A stretch of DNA of 64,000 bases, from the NCBI GenBank assembly GCA_016281125.1, contig JAEEIA010000056.1, forward strand, positions 62,001-126,000, read 5' to 3'. Source of the stretch: Oscillospiraceae bacterium (lineage in GTDB: Bacteria; Bacillota; Clostridia; Oscillospirales; Ruminococcaceae). This document shows, piece by piece, positions 8,373-16,835 of the stretch. Positions within the stretch are counted from its first letter, which is position 1, and each line of letters opens with the position of its first letter. The notes under the pieces are model-generated. The model made no database searches. It was not told where the DNA came from and saw only the letters and a list, made by a program, of their open reading frames with translations. The position numbers and the translations under genes were made by a program.

Positions 8373-9982
8373 GAGTGCCACGCGCCGTTCAGGAAGTCCA
8401 CGCGCTTTGTCAGCCACTCCGCGAGGAAGTCAGCGGCCTCGGCGTGGGTTTTGCAGTTTCTCGCCGGTCTGGAAAGCTCCTGCTTGAACGCGTCGTTCTC
8501 GCGGATATTGTTCCACTTGTCATAATTGCGCGTGAACGCATCCGCATACAGTTCCTTGTCCTTGCCGATCTGTTCAATCGCGCGGGAGAACACGCCGCTG
8601 TCATAAGCGCGCGTCCACTTTTCGCGGATCACATCTTGATACCAGTCCTCAAACATCAGCACGGCCAGCCACGGATTGATGGTTTCATAGGTATAGGTAT
8701 CCACGTCCGGAACGATGCTGCCCGCATAGAAGCCCGTGCCGTCCACGCAGCGATCCTTGTTGCCCATCGAGGAATCGAAGTCCCACGGCGCCTCAAAGGT
8801 CAGGCGCCTGTCGCCGTCCGGACCGAAGTCCGCATCCATATAGAAGCTCGACCAGTAAATATCCGCGTCACAGGCTAGCTCCGCGATGATGTAGGCATCC
8901 GCGAGCGAATCCACATTGACAACCTGTTCGACGGCCTGCTGCGGCGTCAGATCCTTGGTTTCCGTGATCTCAGTGAAGTCCGCATTGAACTGATATGCCT
9001 TGTCCTCATAGGCGGCAGCATACATGATTTTATAGACGTTATTGACATAGGATGCGATAAAGTCATGCTGTTCCTGCGAATAGATATCGCTCTTGATCGA
9101 CATGCCGATATCCCGTTTGGCATCGTTTCCGTCCTTCGGCAGACAGGTCATTTTCCGTTTGCCCTCGCCGCCGTCATAGGAGCGCAGCGGCGCATTGTCC
9201 GCATAATCCACATGAAACTGATGCAGTGCATCCTCGTTGTAGAAATAGCCGTCAAATTCCAGCAGATAGCCGATGTCAGTGCCCTGATAATCCTTTTCCG
9301 GTTCCGTGATTGCAACGCGGTGCTTGTTGACCTGAACCGGCTCGGTGAGCAGGTACACGCCCCAGTATTCGCCGTTGATCTGCACCTCGGTAAGGGTACT
9401 GTCGGAAGCGTAGAGTCCGTCCGGTTTCAGGATCTCCCGCGCAATGTGCAGTGCGGTCTTGTCGCGTAGCATGGAGCCGTCCTTGTATTCGGCCAGAAGC
9501 AGCCAGTTTTTGAAGCATTCGTTATCGGCAAGCTGTCCGAGCCCGGTCTTTTCCGCGAATTTGAGTTTCAGCGGTTTCTTGGGGTAATTCGTGGTCCAGT
9601 TGCCGCGCACCTTGACCTCTGCATCGACGGCGTCAGGCAGGACGTCCGAATGCGGGTCGGTCATATAGACGCGGCTGGCCTCGTAGTAGGGCTCCGGCGG
9701 CATGACATAGCCGGGCGTCCATGAGGCAATCATCGTTGCGACATGCCGTGCGACCGGCTTCGTGACGAAATCCATCACGCTGGGATCCTTGCTGACCGTG
9801 TCAATGACGATCATCGGCATATTGCTGTCGGCCGGCTGCTGCACTGCGGCAGAATCAGCGCTGCTGCTGTTCTCCTGTGCCGGTGCAGCGGATTGCTCCG
9901 GCTTGGGATTCCCCGCTGCTGTGCATCCGCAGAGCAGCATGCAGAGCAGTGCCGGAAGCACCGCTTTCTGATATGATTTCAT
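8369..9982 (-). CDS. CotH kinase family lipoprotein
   Basis: The 537-residue protein has a lipoprotein signal peptide with lipobox LLCGC (Cys19), so it should be tethered to the outer face of the membrane. CotH-family features are visible: KKPLKLKFAEK, NWLLLAEYKDGSMLRDKTAL, INGEYWGVYLLTEPV (the beta-hairpin and substrate loop) and APWDFDSSMGN, which carries the Asp residues proposed for metal binding. CotH proteins are atypical protein kinases; related bacterial members occur with spore coats and, in ruminococci, next to or fused with cellulosomal modules. No dockerin is present here. ATG with GGAGG upstream. The promoter at 10147-10175 gives a leader of about 160 nt. Confidence 0.85.
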   Translation of the reverse strand: MKSYQKAVLPALLCMLLCGCTAAGNPKPEQSAAPAQENSSSADSAAVQQPADSNMPMIVIDTVSKDPSVMDFVTKPVARHVATMIASWTPGYVMPPEPYYEASRVYMTDPHSDVLPDAVDAEVKVRGNWTTNYPKKPLKLKFAEKTGLGQLADNECFKNWLLLAEYKDGSMLRDKTALHIAREILKPDGLYASDSTLTEVQINGEYWGVYLLTEPVQVNKHRVAITEPEKDYQGTDIGYLLEFDGYFYNEDALHQFHVDYADNAPLRSYDGGEGKRKMTCLPKDGNDAKRDIGMSIKSDIYSQEQHDFIASYVNNVYKIMYAAAYEDKAYQFNADFTEITETKDLTPQQAVEQVVNVDSLADAYIIAELACDADIYWSSFYMDADFGPDGDRRLTFEAPWDFDSSMGNKDRCVDGTGFYAGSIVPDVDTYTYETINPWLAVLMFEDWYQDVIREKWTRAYDSGVFSRAIEQIGKDKELYADAFTRNYDKWNNIRENDAFKQELSRPARNCKTHAEAADFLAEWLTKRVDFLNGAWHS

Positions 9983-10146
9983 AGTGTATCCTCCATTTTT
10001 TCAGGGCAGTATTGATACCCATTCATCTTATACACAACTCAGAAATGCATTTTCATTCACCATGCAATAAATATTTATATAATAACAATAAAGACTGCTG
10101 TCCTGTCGGTATTTCGAAAAAATAAGCAGGAAAAACAGCTGCTGTG

Positions 10147-10175
10147 ATTATATCAGATTCTCATTGTTTTGTCAA
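10147..10175 (-). promoter_or_regulatory. Promoter toward the CotH-like gene
   Basis: TTGACA (10170-10175), 17-nt spacer, TATAAT (10147-10152) on the minus strand. The 306-bp gap between the divergent CotH and GH16 genes holds this and the oppositely directed promoter below, plus an AT-rich leader with no other feature seen. Confidence 0.82.
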
Positions 10176-10198
10176 GCGCGGGGCAAGCGTCTGATTAC

Positions 10199-10227
10199 TT
10201 GCATTTTTTGGCTAATTGTGCTATACT
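10199..10227 (+). promoter_or_regulatory. Promoter of the GH16 gene
   Basis: TTGCAT (10199-10204), 17-nt spacer, TATACT (10222-10227), with TGTGC directly before the -10 hexamer. About 60 bases before the start codon. Confidence 0.8.
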
Positions 10228-10288
10228 GGAATCGGAAACGCCGGGGGGTGCACAGGCAGAGTCATCAACAACATCAAGGAGGGACTTT

Positions 10289-12559
10289 ATGAAACGGTAT
10301 AGAATCAGAGCGCTGATGCTCAGCATGGCTGTCACGGCCTGCTGTGTGACGGCAGGCATGCCTGCATCAGCGGAGGAAACAAGCGCGGAAGTACAGACCG
10401 TGCGGCATTTTGAAGACGGGGAGGCTTCCGGGTATTTCTATGAATACGGCTGTCAGGGCGACCCGTCGGTCATGCAGGTTTCATGGGACGGGGTACAGCA
10501 TCTGGAGGCTTCGTGGGAAGACGTCAAATCCCCGCTGGTTTCCACGGGCTTCTCGCACATTGAATACAACCGGGAAACCCCTGCCGTGTATCCTTTCAGT
10601 ATCAGAGGGCTTTTTGAGAATCTCGAATACAGCGGAGAATTCCGCATCGGGTTTGATTCCGTATTGGGCGTTCACGGCTGGTTTTCAGATCCGCGGGCAG
10701 AATTCTTTGTTGCAGAAGCATATTTGCCGGGCAACCGGTTGCTTCCGGATGATTCGGAATACTTCTGCGGCATGATGACGCTGGATAACGGCGAAACCTA
10801 TCGGATCTATAAAACGGAGAAAACCGGAAAAACGCCGTTTGCGGATTCGGAAACCTATTTGCAGTACTGGAGCGTGCGGGATCCTGACGCTGCCCGTGCG
10901 TCCACCGGCAGAACATTTCAGCTGGAAACGCCGCTGGAAAACCATTTCAGCGCATGGGCGATGCTCGGCATGGAGCTCGGAATCTGCGAGCAGATCGACG
11001 TCCGGCTGTTCACCGATCCGGAAGCCGTGTTTGCGGAAACCGGATACCTGAAGATCCTTGATCTGGACGCAGAGCGGTATACGATGTCAAAATTCACCCT
11101 GCGGAATTCCACGGGGAAGGCGGTCACGTCACTGCGTCCCGGTGATCTGAATACAGACGGCAAACTGACGCGGGATGATCTGAACCGGTACGGTGTCATT
11201 CTGTGGGACTTCTTCGACAAGCATATGACGTATGAGGAGCAGTGCGCCGCAGATATGAACGGCGATATGAAAATCGACGCGAGAGATAAGACGCTGCTGA
11301 AACGGTATCTGCTGGAGCATCCGCAGAAGCCTGCTGCGGAACGGGAACTGGTGTTCCGCGATGAGTTTGACGGCGATGCGGTCGATCCGGCGAAGTGGGG
11401 ATATGACCTCGGCAACTGGAAGCTCGACAAAGACGGCAATTATGTGACGAACGGCTGGGGCAACAACGAGCAGCAGTTCTATACTGACCAGAATGCGTCT
11501 GTTGAGAACGGGGTGCTGACAATCGCGGCGCGAAAGGAAAACTATACCGACGAAAAGCAGGGCAGCTACGAATACACCTCTGCCCGGCTGACAACCGCGC
11601 AGAAGTTCTCTGTGACCGGCGGCCGCATTGAGGTGCGCGCGCGCTGCGATTCCGGAAAATCCCTCTGGCCCGCAATCTGGATGCTGCCGGAGGAGGATGC
11701 CTACGGCGGCTGGGCGGCCTCCGGCGAGATCGACATCATGGAGGGCTGGGGCAGCAAGCCGGACAAGATCTGCGGCACGATCCACTTCGGGGGCTCGTGG
11801 CCGGACAATCAGTATCTGACAAAGGATTATCAGTTCCCGGCGGGCACTTCCGCAGAGGACTGGCATGTGTATGCGGTTGAGTGGAACCCCGACAGCATCA
11901 GCTGGTACGTGGACGGTCAGCTGTACAGCACGCAGACGGAATGGTTCTCGTCCGGCTATTCCTATCCCGCGCCGTTCAACCGGAATTTCTATCTGATTCT
12001 GAACCTTGCGGTCGGCGGACAGTTTGACGGCATCGACAATGTGTATGCCGATCCGCAAACCTTTGCCAACGGCGAAAAGCAGTTCCAGATAGACTATGTG
12101 CGCGTGTACAGCCCGAAGGAGACATTCCCGGAGGTTCGTCCGGGTTCCCCGGCACTGGAGCTGTATACCGAGGGCGCGGATGCATCGCTGAAAAACAGCG
12201 AGAACGGCACGGAGATTACGGTCCGTTCGGTCGGAGAAAAGGAGTACGCCGTCATGGGGCTGCTCCGGAGTCAGACGGTTGCGGCGGACGGCACCTATAC
12301 GCTGGCGTTCACGGCGCAGTCCTCTGTGCCGCGTGAGATGGTCGTAACGGTCGAGGACAGCGAATACAAGCGCTATTTTGAGAAGCACGTTCAGCTGACG
12401 GATACGCCGCAGGAATTCATCACGGAGATCCAGTTCCCGGCAGATATGAAGGCGGATGTGAAATTCCAGCTCGGCCGGATCGGGGAGCAGATTCCGTCCG
12501 GGACGCATACGGTGACGCTGACCGGATTCCGCTTCGGACGCAGCGCCGCCGTAGGATAA
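10289..12559 (+). CDS. Secreted GH16 beta-glucanase (laminarinase/lichenase type) with internal dockerin
   Basis: The 756-residue protein starts at 10289 (AAGGAGGG upstream, signal peptide residues 1-30 ending at ASA). An N-terminal region to about 280 is unrecognised. A dockerin occupies about 285-345 (GDLNTDGKLTRDDLNRY and DMNGDMKIDARDKTLL). The GH16 domain runs from about 350 to 605; its catalytic motif GEIDIMEGWG places the nucleophile Glu480 and acid/base Glu485 with Asp482 between, the pattern of retaining beta-1,3(1,4)-glucanases with the extra Met. A beta-sandwich C-terminal module (about 625-756) may be a carbohydrate-binding domain. A dockerin between two modules rather than at the C-terminus is uncommon. 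Preferred substrate cannot be told from sequence. Confidence 0.9.
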   Translation: MKRYRIRALMLSMAVTACCVTAGMPASAEETSAEVQTVRHFEDGEASGYFYEYGCQGDPSVMQVSWDGVQHLEASWEDVKSPLVSTGFSHIEYNRETPAVYPFSIRGLFENLEYSGEFRIGFDSVLGVHGWFSDPRAEFFVAEAYLPGNRLLPDDSEYFCGMMTLDNGETYRIYKTEKTGKTPFADSETYLQYWSVRDPDAARASTGRTFQLETPLENHFSAWAMLGMELGICEQIDVRLFTDPEAVFAETGYLKILDLDAERYTMSKFTLRNSTGKAVTSLRPGDLNTDGKLTRDDLNRYGVILWDFFDKHMTYEEQCAADMNGDMKIDARDKTLLKRYLLEHPQKPAAERELVFRDEFDGDAVDPAKWGYDLGNWKLDKDGNYVTNGWGNNEQQFYTDQNASVENGVLTIAARKENYTDEKQGSYEYTSARLTTAQKFSVTGGRIEVRARCDSGKSLWPAIWMLPEEDAYGGWAASGEIDIMEGWGSKPDKICGTIHFGGSWPDNQYLTKDYQFPAGTSAEDWHVYAVEWNPDSISWYVDGQLYSTQTEWFSSGYSYPAPFNRNFYLILNLAVGGQFDGIDNVYADPQTFANGEKQFQIDYVRVYSPKETFPEVRPGSPALELYTEGADASLKNSENGTEITVRSVGEKEYAVMGLLRSQTVAADGTYTLAFTAQSSVPREMVVTVEDSEYKRYFEKHVQLTDTPQEFITEIQFPADMKADVKFQLGRIGEQIPSGTHTVTLTGFRFGRSAAVG

Positions 12560-12589
12560 AAAAACGAAAAGGAACATATAACAAGAAGT

Positions 12590-13426
12590 ATGAAGAATCA
12601 TCGCAACAAGAAATTATATGCACTGCTGTTTGCACCGGCAGCCGCACTGACCGACGTCCTGCTGCGCAAGCTGGCGGTCATCCCGATCCGTTCGCTGCCG
12701 ATTGACAGCTACTGGTACCGGCGTCTTGCCATTCAGATTACCTGCGTCGTGATTGCGTGCCTGCTGATGCTTGCCGCAAAAAAGACGTTTATCCTCCGCG
12801 AAAAGGGACGTCCGTTCCTGACATACTGGATTCCGGTGACTGTGATCATGCTGTATTCCGCGCTCCGGGCGGCGGGCGGATTTCTGCTGACGAAGGCGCC
12901 GCTGCGGCCGCTGCCGGAAATTCTGGCCTGCTGCGTGACGGTGCTGCTGGTCGGCGTTTCGGAAGAGGTTGTTCACCGCGGCGTGATTCTCAATCAGCTG
13001 TCCGCGGCGTTCGGGAACGATACGATGAAGGGCAGACTGATCTCGGTCTTTACCGGCGGCACAATCTTCGGACTGATTCATCTGTTTAATATTCTGTCCG
13101 GCGTGGAACCGCTTTCCGCGATGATTCAGGCGCTCGGGGCAGCCGGCATGGGCTGGCTGCTCGGCGCACTGTATCTGCGCTGCCGCAATATCAGGGTTAT
13201 GGCGCTGATCCACGGCCTCTTTGACCTCTGCGGACTGGTGAAATCCGGCTTCTTCGATGCCGGTGAAACTGTGGAAAGCACGATCTCCTCGGCATCTGAC
13301 GTGCTTCATGCGGATCTGCTGACTGCGCTGATTTCGGAGGCCGTGCTGCTGGTGCTGCTTGCAGCGGCAACGGCGGTGATGCTGCGGAACAGCGCCATGC
13401 AGATTCCCACTCAGGGTGAAGCGTAA
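12590..13426 (+). CDS. CPBP family intramembrane metalloprotease
   Basis: The 278-residue protein has about seven membrane helices and the three CPBP (CAAX protease/bacteriocin-processing) motifs: SEEVVHRGV (EExxxR), FGLIHLFN (FxxxH) and a later HGLFDL His. These enzymes cleave within the membrane. It lies 30 bases after the GH16 stop with no terminator between, so it may be co-transcribed, but it is also just upstream of the HprK/PqqD cassette and could serve it (inference). Ribosome binding site is weak. Confidence 0.85.
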   Translation: MKNHRNKKLYALLFAPAAALTDVLLRKLAVIPIRSLPIDSYWYRRLAIQITCVVIACLLMLAAKKTFILREKGRPFLTYWIPVTVIMLYSALRAAGGFLLTKAPLRPLPEILACCVTVLLVGVSEEVVHRGVILNQLSAAFGNDTMKGRLISVFTGGTIFGLIHLFNILSGVEPLSAMIQALGAAGMGWLLGALYLRCRNIRVMALIHGLFDLCGLVKSGFFDAGETVESTISSASDVLHADLLTALISEAVLLVLLAAATAVMLRNSAMQIPTQGEA

Positions 13427-13443
13427 AAAATTTGTCACAGGAC

Positions 13444-13472
13444 TTGCATGTTCTGCCAAAATATAGTATAAT
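13444..13472 (+). promoter_or_regulatory. Promoter of the HprK/PqqD/S26/ABC cassette
   Basis: TTGCAT, 17-nt spacer, TATAAT. A GC-rich leader hairpin (GCGCCGC / GCGGCGC, 13488-13511) without a T run follows, possibly an mRNA-stabilising or translation-modulating structure. Confidence 0.85.
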
Positions 13473-13534
13473 AAATAAGTTGTGAAGCGCCGCGGAGGGC
13501 TCTGCGGCGCCAGAATTGCAGATCGGGGTGGAAC

Positions 13535-14272
13535 ATGGAAACAGGAATGTATCTGATCGCCGGAAAGCGTATTGCAGTGCAGTCAATCTATCCGGACGTT
13601 CACAGTTACTGTGCGGATTACCGCACAGCGGACGGGGAACCGGATCTGACCGTGACGGTCACGGAGCAGATGATTGCCTATGAGCGCGAAAAATCCGCAC
13701 GGGAGGATCGGCTGGAGGGACGGGAGCCCGTTCCGTATCCGGACAGCTATCTTGAGGAGCTGGCCGTTTACCGGCAGATTGCAGAAAAAATGCCGGATTA
13801 CGGCACGATTCTGATGCACGGCTCGCTGATTGCGGCGGACGGGCAGGGCTATCTGTTCACGGCAAAATCCGGCACCGGAAAATCCACGCATACGCGGCTG
13901 TGGCGGGAGCTGCTCGGGAACAGGGCGGTCACCGTCAATGACGACAAGCCGCTGCTGCACGTCGGGGAGGACGGTGTCACCGGATACGGCACGCCGTATA
14001 ACGGCAAGCACCGGCTTGGCTGCAACATGGCCGTGCCGCTCAGAGCCATCTGCATTCTGACGCGTGCAGCAGAAAACAGCATCGTCCGCATCACAAAGGC
14101 GGAGGCGTATTCCATGCTTTTGCAGCAGGTTTACCGGCCGCAGGATCCGGTGCAGCTGAAGAAAACCCTCACGCTGATTGACCGGCTTGCGGAGCATACC
14201 GCGCTGTACCGGCTCGGCTGCAATATGGATATCGAAGCGGCACAGGTCGCATATCAAGGAATGAAAGGTTGA
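13535..14272 (+). CDS. HPr kinase-like protein of RiPP-type cassette
   Basis: The 245-residue protein carries an HprK-like P-loop kinase core: AKSGTGKST (Walker A, 110-118), a following VNDDKP acidic segment and a GYGTPYNGK motif. It lacks the N-terminal and C-terminal parts of true HPr kinase/phosphorylase and resembles the HprK-related kinases found in lasso peptide and other peptide-modification clusters, where some phosphorylate the precursor peptide. The partner genes (PqqD-like, peptidase, ABC exporter) support a peptide-modifying role. GGGGTGG ribosome binding site. Confidence 0.8.
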   Translation: METGMYLIAGKRIAVQSIYPDVHSYCADYRTADGEPDLTVTVTEQMIAYEREKSAREDRLEGREPVPYPDSYLEELAVYRQIAEKMPDYGTILMHGSLIAADGQGYLFTAKSGTGKSTHTRLWRELLGNRAVTVNDDKPLLHVGEDGVTGYGTPYNGKHRLGCNMAVPLRAICILTRAAENSIVRITKAEAYSMLLQQVYRPQDPVQLKKTLTLIDRLAEHTALYRLGCNMDIEAAQVAYQGMKG

Positions 14273-14277
14273 TCGGA

Positions 14278-14538
14278 ATGAAACTGAACAGTGGGTTTAT
14301 CGCACACAATGACGGGGATGACAAGCTGCTTGTGTCCACCGGCGCCGTCAAATTCTCCGGCCTTGTCCGGAGCAACAGCACGGCAGGCTTTATCATCTCC
14401 TGCCTGGAGAACGACACCACGGAGGAGGCCATCGTCGAAAAGATGCTGGAGCAGTATGACGCGCCGCGCGAGGTGATTGCCGCCGATGTGAAGAAGATTG
14501 TGGAGCAGCTCAGAGGCATCGGAGCGATTGATGAATAA
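14278..14538 (+). CDS. PqqD-like peptide chaperone (RRE domain)
   Basis: The 86-residue protein matches the PqqD family: N-terminal beta hairpins, a GAVKFSG turn region, then helices ending in VKKIVEQLRGIGAI. PqqD-like domains (RiPP recognition elements) bind leader peptides and present them to maturation enzymes. ATG at 14278 is preferred over a TTG at 14269, as AAAGG sits 9 bases upstream of the former. It overlaps the next gene by 8 bases. Confidence 0.82.
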   Translation: MKLNSGFIAHNDGDDKLLVSTGAVKFSGLVRSNSTAGFIISCLENDTTEEAIVEKMLEQYDAPREVIAADVKKIVEQLRGIGAIDE

Positions 14539-14971
14539 AAACACCTATGAAGCGTATCTGGAGGAGCACGGCTCCCTGACGTACAGCAATGTCGGCATCA
14601 GTATGCTGCCGCTGCTGAAACAGGGGCGCGATCTTTTTACAGTGCGGAAAAAGGGTGCGGAGCGATGCAGAAAATATGATGTTGTGCTGTACCGAAGCCC
14701 GCCGGACAAGTATATCCTGCACCGGGTCATTGCGGTGCGCGAACAGGATTATGTGATCCGCGGGGACAACTGCATCAGCAAGGAATACGGGATCACGGAC
14801 GCGGATATTATCGGCGTGATGACCGGTTATGTGCATAACGGAAAGCAGCACACCGTTGAGGAGCCTGCTTACAGACTGTACAGCCGTGTCTGGGTCGCAG
14901 CCGCGCCGGTCAGAATCGCACTGCGGCGGCTCCGGTCCCTGGCGGGAAGGATGCTGCATGGAAAAAAATAA
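14531..14971 (+). CDS. S26-family signal peptidase-like protein, Ser/His dyad type
   Basis: The 146-residue protein has the S26 motifs GISMLPLLKQGRD (Ser24) and YILHRVIAV (His64 where bacterial signal peptidase I has Lys), followed by IRGDN. A Ser-His pair is typical of the archaeal/ER Sec11-like branch and of many peptidases in peptide-export clusters. There is no obvious N-terminal membrane anchor; a C-terminal amphipathic Arg-rich region is present. A role in trimming a leader peptide is inferred from the neighbours. It overlaps both PqqD and ABC genes. Confidence 0.78.
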   Translation: MNKNTYEAYLEEHGSLTYSNVGISMLPLLKQGRDLFTVRKKGAERCRKYDVVLYRSPPDKYILHRVIAVREQDYVIRGDNCISKEYGITDADIIGVMTGYVHNGKQHTVEEPAYRLYSRVWVAAAPVRIALRRLRSLAGRMLHGKK

Positions 14972-16682
14972 GACTCTGCGCTGGCTCTGGAACGTCACCG
15001 GAAAGCAGAAGCTCAATGTCCTGCTGCTGATGATCCTGCACGGCATTTACGGCGGTTCCGGCGTTCTGTATGCACTGCTGCTGCGCAATATTGTGGACTG
15101 TGCGTCAGGCGGCGACAAATCGGGCTTTCTGCGGAATGTGCTGCTGACGGTTCTGCTCGTGATTGCACAGATTTCCGTTTACGGCTGGGTTTACCGGCTG
15201 GACGAGCTCTCCCGTGCTGGCATGGAAAACAAATTCAAGGCGCGGCTGTTCCACAGCATCCTGACGCGGGATTTCGGGGCCGTCAGCGCGGTACACTCCG
15301 GCGAGTGGCTCAACCGCCTGACGAACGACTGCCAGCTTGTCGCTGCCAATACAACGGAGATTCTGCCGGGCATGTTCGGCATGGTGATCCGCCTGCTGAG
15401 CGCTACAGTCACGCTGATCGTGATGGACTGGCGCTTCGGCGCCGTGCTGCTGCCGGTCGGACTGGTCGTGCTGCTGGTGACGCATTTCTGCCGCAAGCCG
15501 CTCAAGCGTCTGCACAAGAAGATTCAGGAGGCGGACGGCAGACTGCGCATCTTTTTGCAGGAGCGCCTCGGCTCTTTGATGATGCTGCGCACCTTTGCCG
15601 CAGAGCAGCAGACGGAGGAAAATGTCGCCGGAAAAATGGCAGAGCATAAGGCGGCGCGCATGAAGAAAAACAGCTTCGGCGTGCTGTGCAATGTCGGTTT
15701 TCAGGGCGGCATGCAGGGCATGTATCTGCTCGGCGTCTGTTACTGCGGTTACTGCATTTTGCACGGACGGATCACGTTCGGTACGCTGACGGCCGTCACG
15801 CAGCTCATCACGCAGATCCGTGCGCCGTTCTCGAATATCACAGGCTATCTGCCGAAGTATTATGCGACGCTTGCGAGCGCGGAGCGTCTGATGGAGGTCG
15901 AATCCTTTGAGCCGGACTGCCTGCGTGAAACCAAGGCGCTGGACGAGGTGCTCGGCTGCTACCGCGGCGGGCTGGATGCCTTCGGTCTGCGGCATATTGA
16001 TTTTACGTATTTTATGGCGACGGATACGGTCGCAAATCAGTCCAAGGCTGAGATGCCGGTCGTGCTGAGGGATATTTCGCTGGAGGTCAGAAAGGGCGAA
16101 TATGCGGCCTTTACCGGCCAGAGCGGCTGCGGAAAATCGACCGTCTTAAAACTGCTGATGTGCGTGTATAAGCCGGATACCGGCGAGCGCTATCTGAAAA
16201 CCGGCGCAGGAGAGGAGATCCTCGATGCCGCATGGCACCGGCTGTTCGCGTATGTGCCGCAGGGCAATCAGCTCATGCGCGGCTCGATCCGCGAGATTGT
16301 CGCCTTTGCCGATCCGGACGCGATGAACGATGATGCACGCATCCGGAATGCGCTGCGCATTGCCTGCGCGGACGATTTTGTCTATGCGCTGGAGCAGGGG
16401 CCGGATACCGTGCTCGGTGAAAGAGGAACAGGACTTTCTGAGGGACAGATGCAGCGCATCGCCGTCGCAAGAGCCGTTTTCTCCGAAAGCCCGGTGCTTG
16501 TGCTGGACGAGGCGACCAGTGCGCTGGATGAAGCCACGGAACGCAGACTGCTGGACAATCTGCGGGAGATGACCGATAAAACGGTGCTAATTGTGACGCA
16601 CCGGCCTGCCGCACTGGATATCTGTGACCGCATTTTCCGGTTCACCCCGGAGGGCGTCACGGAGCAAACAGCCTCTTTATAA
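14958..16682 (+). CDS. ABC exporter, fused permease-ATPase
   Basis: The 574-residue half transporter has six N-terminal helices and a C-terminal ATPase: Walker A GQSGCGKSTV (near 410), signature LSEGQMQR, Walker B VLVLDEATSALD and H-loop VTHRP. It lacks the N-terminal C39 peptidase domain of bacteriocin PCAT exporters, which fits with a separate S26 peptidase encoded upstream. ATG at 14958 overlaps the upstream gene by 14 bases and has GGAAGG. Likely exports the product of the cassette; direction is inferred from type IV fold. Confidence 0.9.
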   Translation: MEKNKTLRWLWNVTGKQKLNVLLLMILHGIYGGSGVLYALLLRNIVDCASGGDKSGFLRNVLLTVLLVIAQISVYGWVYRLDELSRAGMENKFKARLFHSILTRDFGAVSAVHSGEWLNRLTNDCQLVAANTTEILPGMFGMVIRLLSATVTLIVMDWRFGAVLLPVGLVVLLVTHFCRKPLKRLHKKIQEADGRLRIFLQERLGSLMMLRTFAAEQQTEENVAGKMAEHKAARMKKNSFGVLCNVGFQGGMQGMYLLGVCYCGYCILHGRITFGTLTAVTQLITQIRAPFSNITGYLPKYYATLASAERLMEVESFEPDCLRETKALDEVLGCYRGGLDAFGLRHIDFTYFMATDTVANQSKAEMPVVLRDISLEVRKGEYAAFTGQSGCGKSTVLKLLMCVYKPDTGERYLKTGAGEEILDAAWHRLFAYVPQGNQLMRGSIREIVAFADPDAMNDDARIRNALRIACADDFVYALEQGPDTVLGERGTGLSEGQMQRIAVARAVFSESPVLVLDEATSALDEATERRLLDNLREMTDKTVLIVTHRPAALDICDRIFRFTPEGVTEQTASL

Positions 16683-16702
16683 AAAACTGCATCATGCAGA
16701 AA

Positions 16703-16743
16703 AGCCGCCGATGTGTTTATGCACACCGGCGGCTCTGTTTTTT
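16703..16743 (+). terminator. Terminator of the HprK/PqqD/S26/ABC cassette
   Basis: Stem AGCCGCCG / CGGCGGCT extended by GTG/CAC, followed by CTGTTTTTT. Confidence 0.88.
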
Positions 16744-16757
16744 GAGAAAGCGGTAAT

Positions 16758-16835
16758 TTCAAGCGGGATCTCCGATGAATTTGAAATGAGGGCGCTGCCC
16801 CATGATCAATCCGTCGGAGATTCCTCTTTATCGGC
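16758..16835. repeat. Dispersed intergenic hairpin repeat, copy near 16.8 kb
   Basis: Contains GGGCGCTGCCCC, CATGATCAATCC and TCGGAGAT blocks shared with the copy at 57.7-57.86 kb. Its right part runs into the 3' coding end of the minus-strand sortase gene, so the last codons of that gene may derive from the repeat. Confidence 0.6.

Noticed and set aside
13444-16743. Lasso peptide biosynthesis cluster
   Set aside because: Kinase, RRE and ABC genes fit, but neither the transglutaminase-like B2 protease nor the asparagine synthetase-like cyclase nor a precursor is present.
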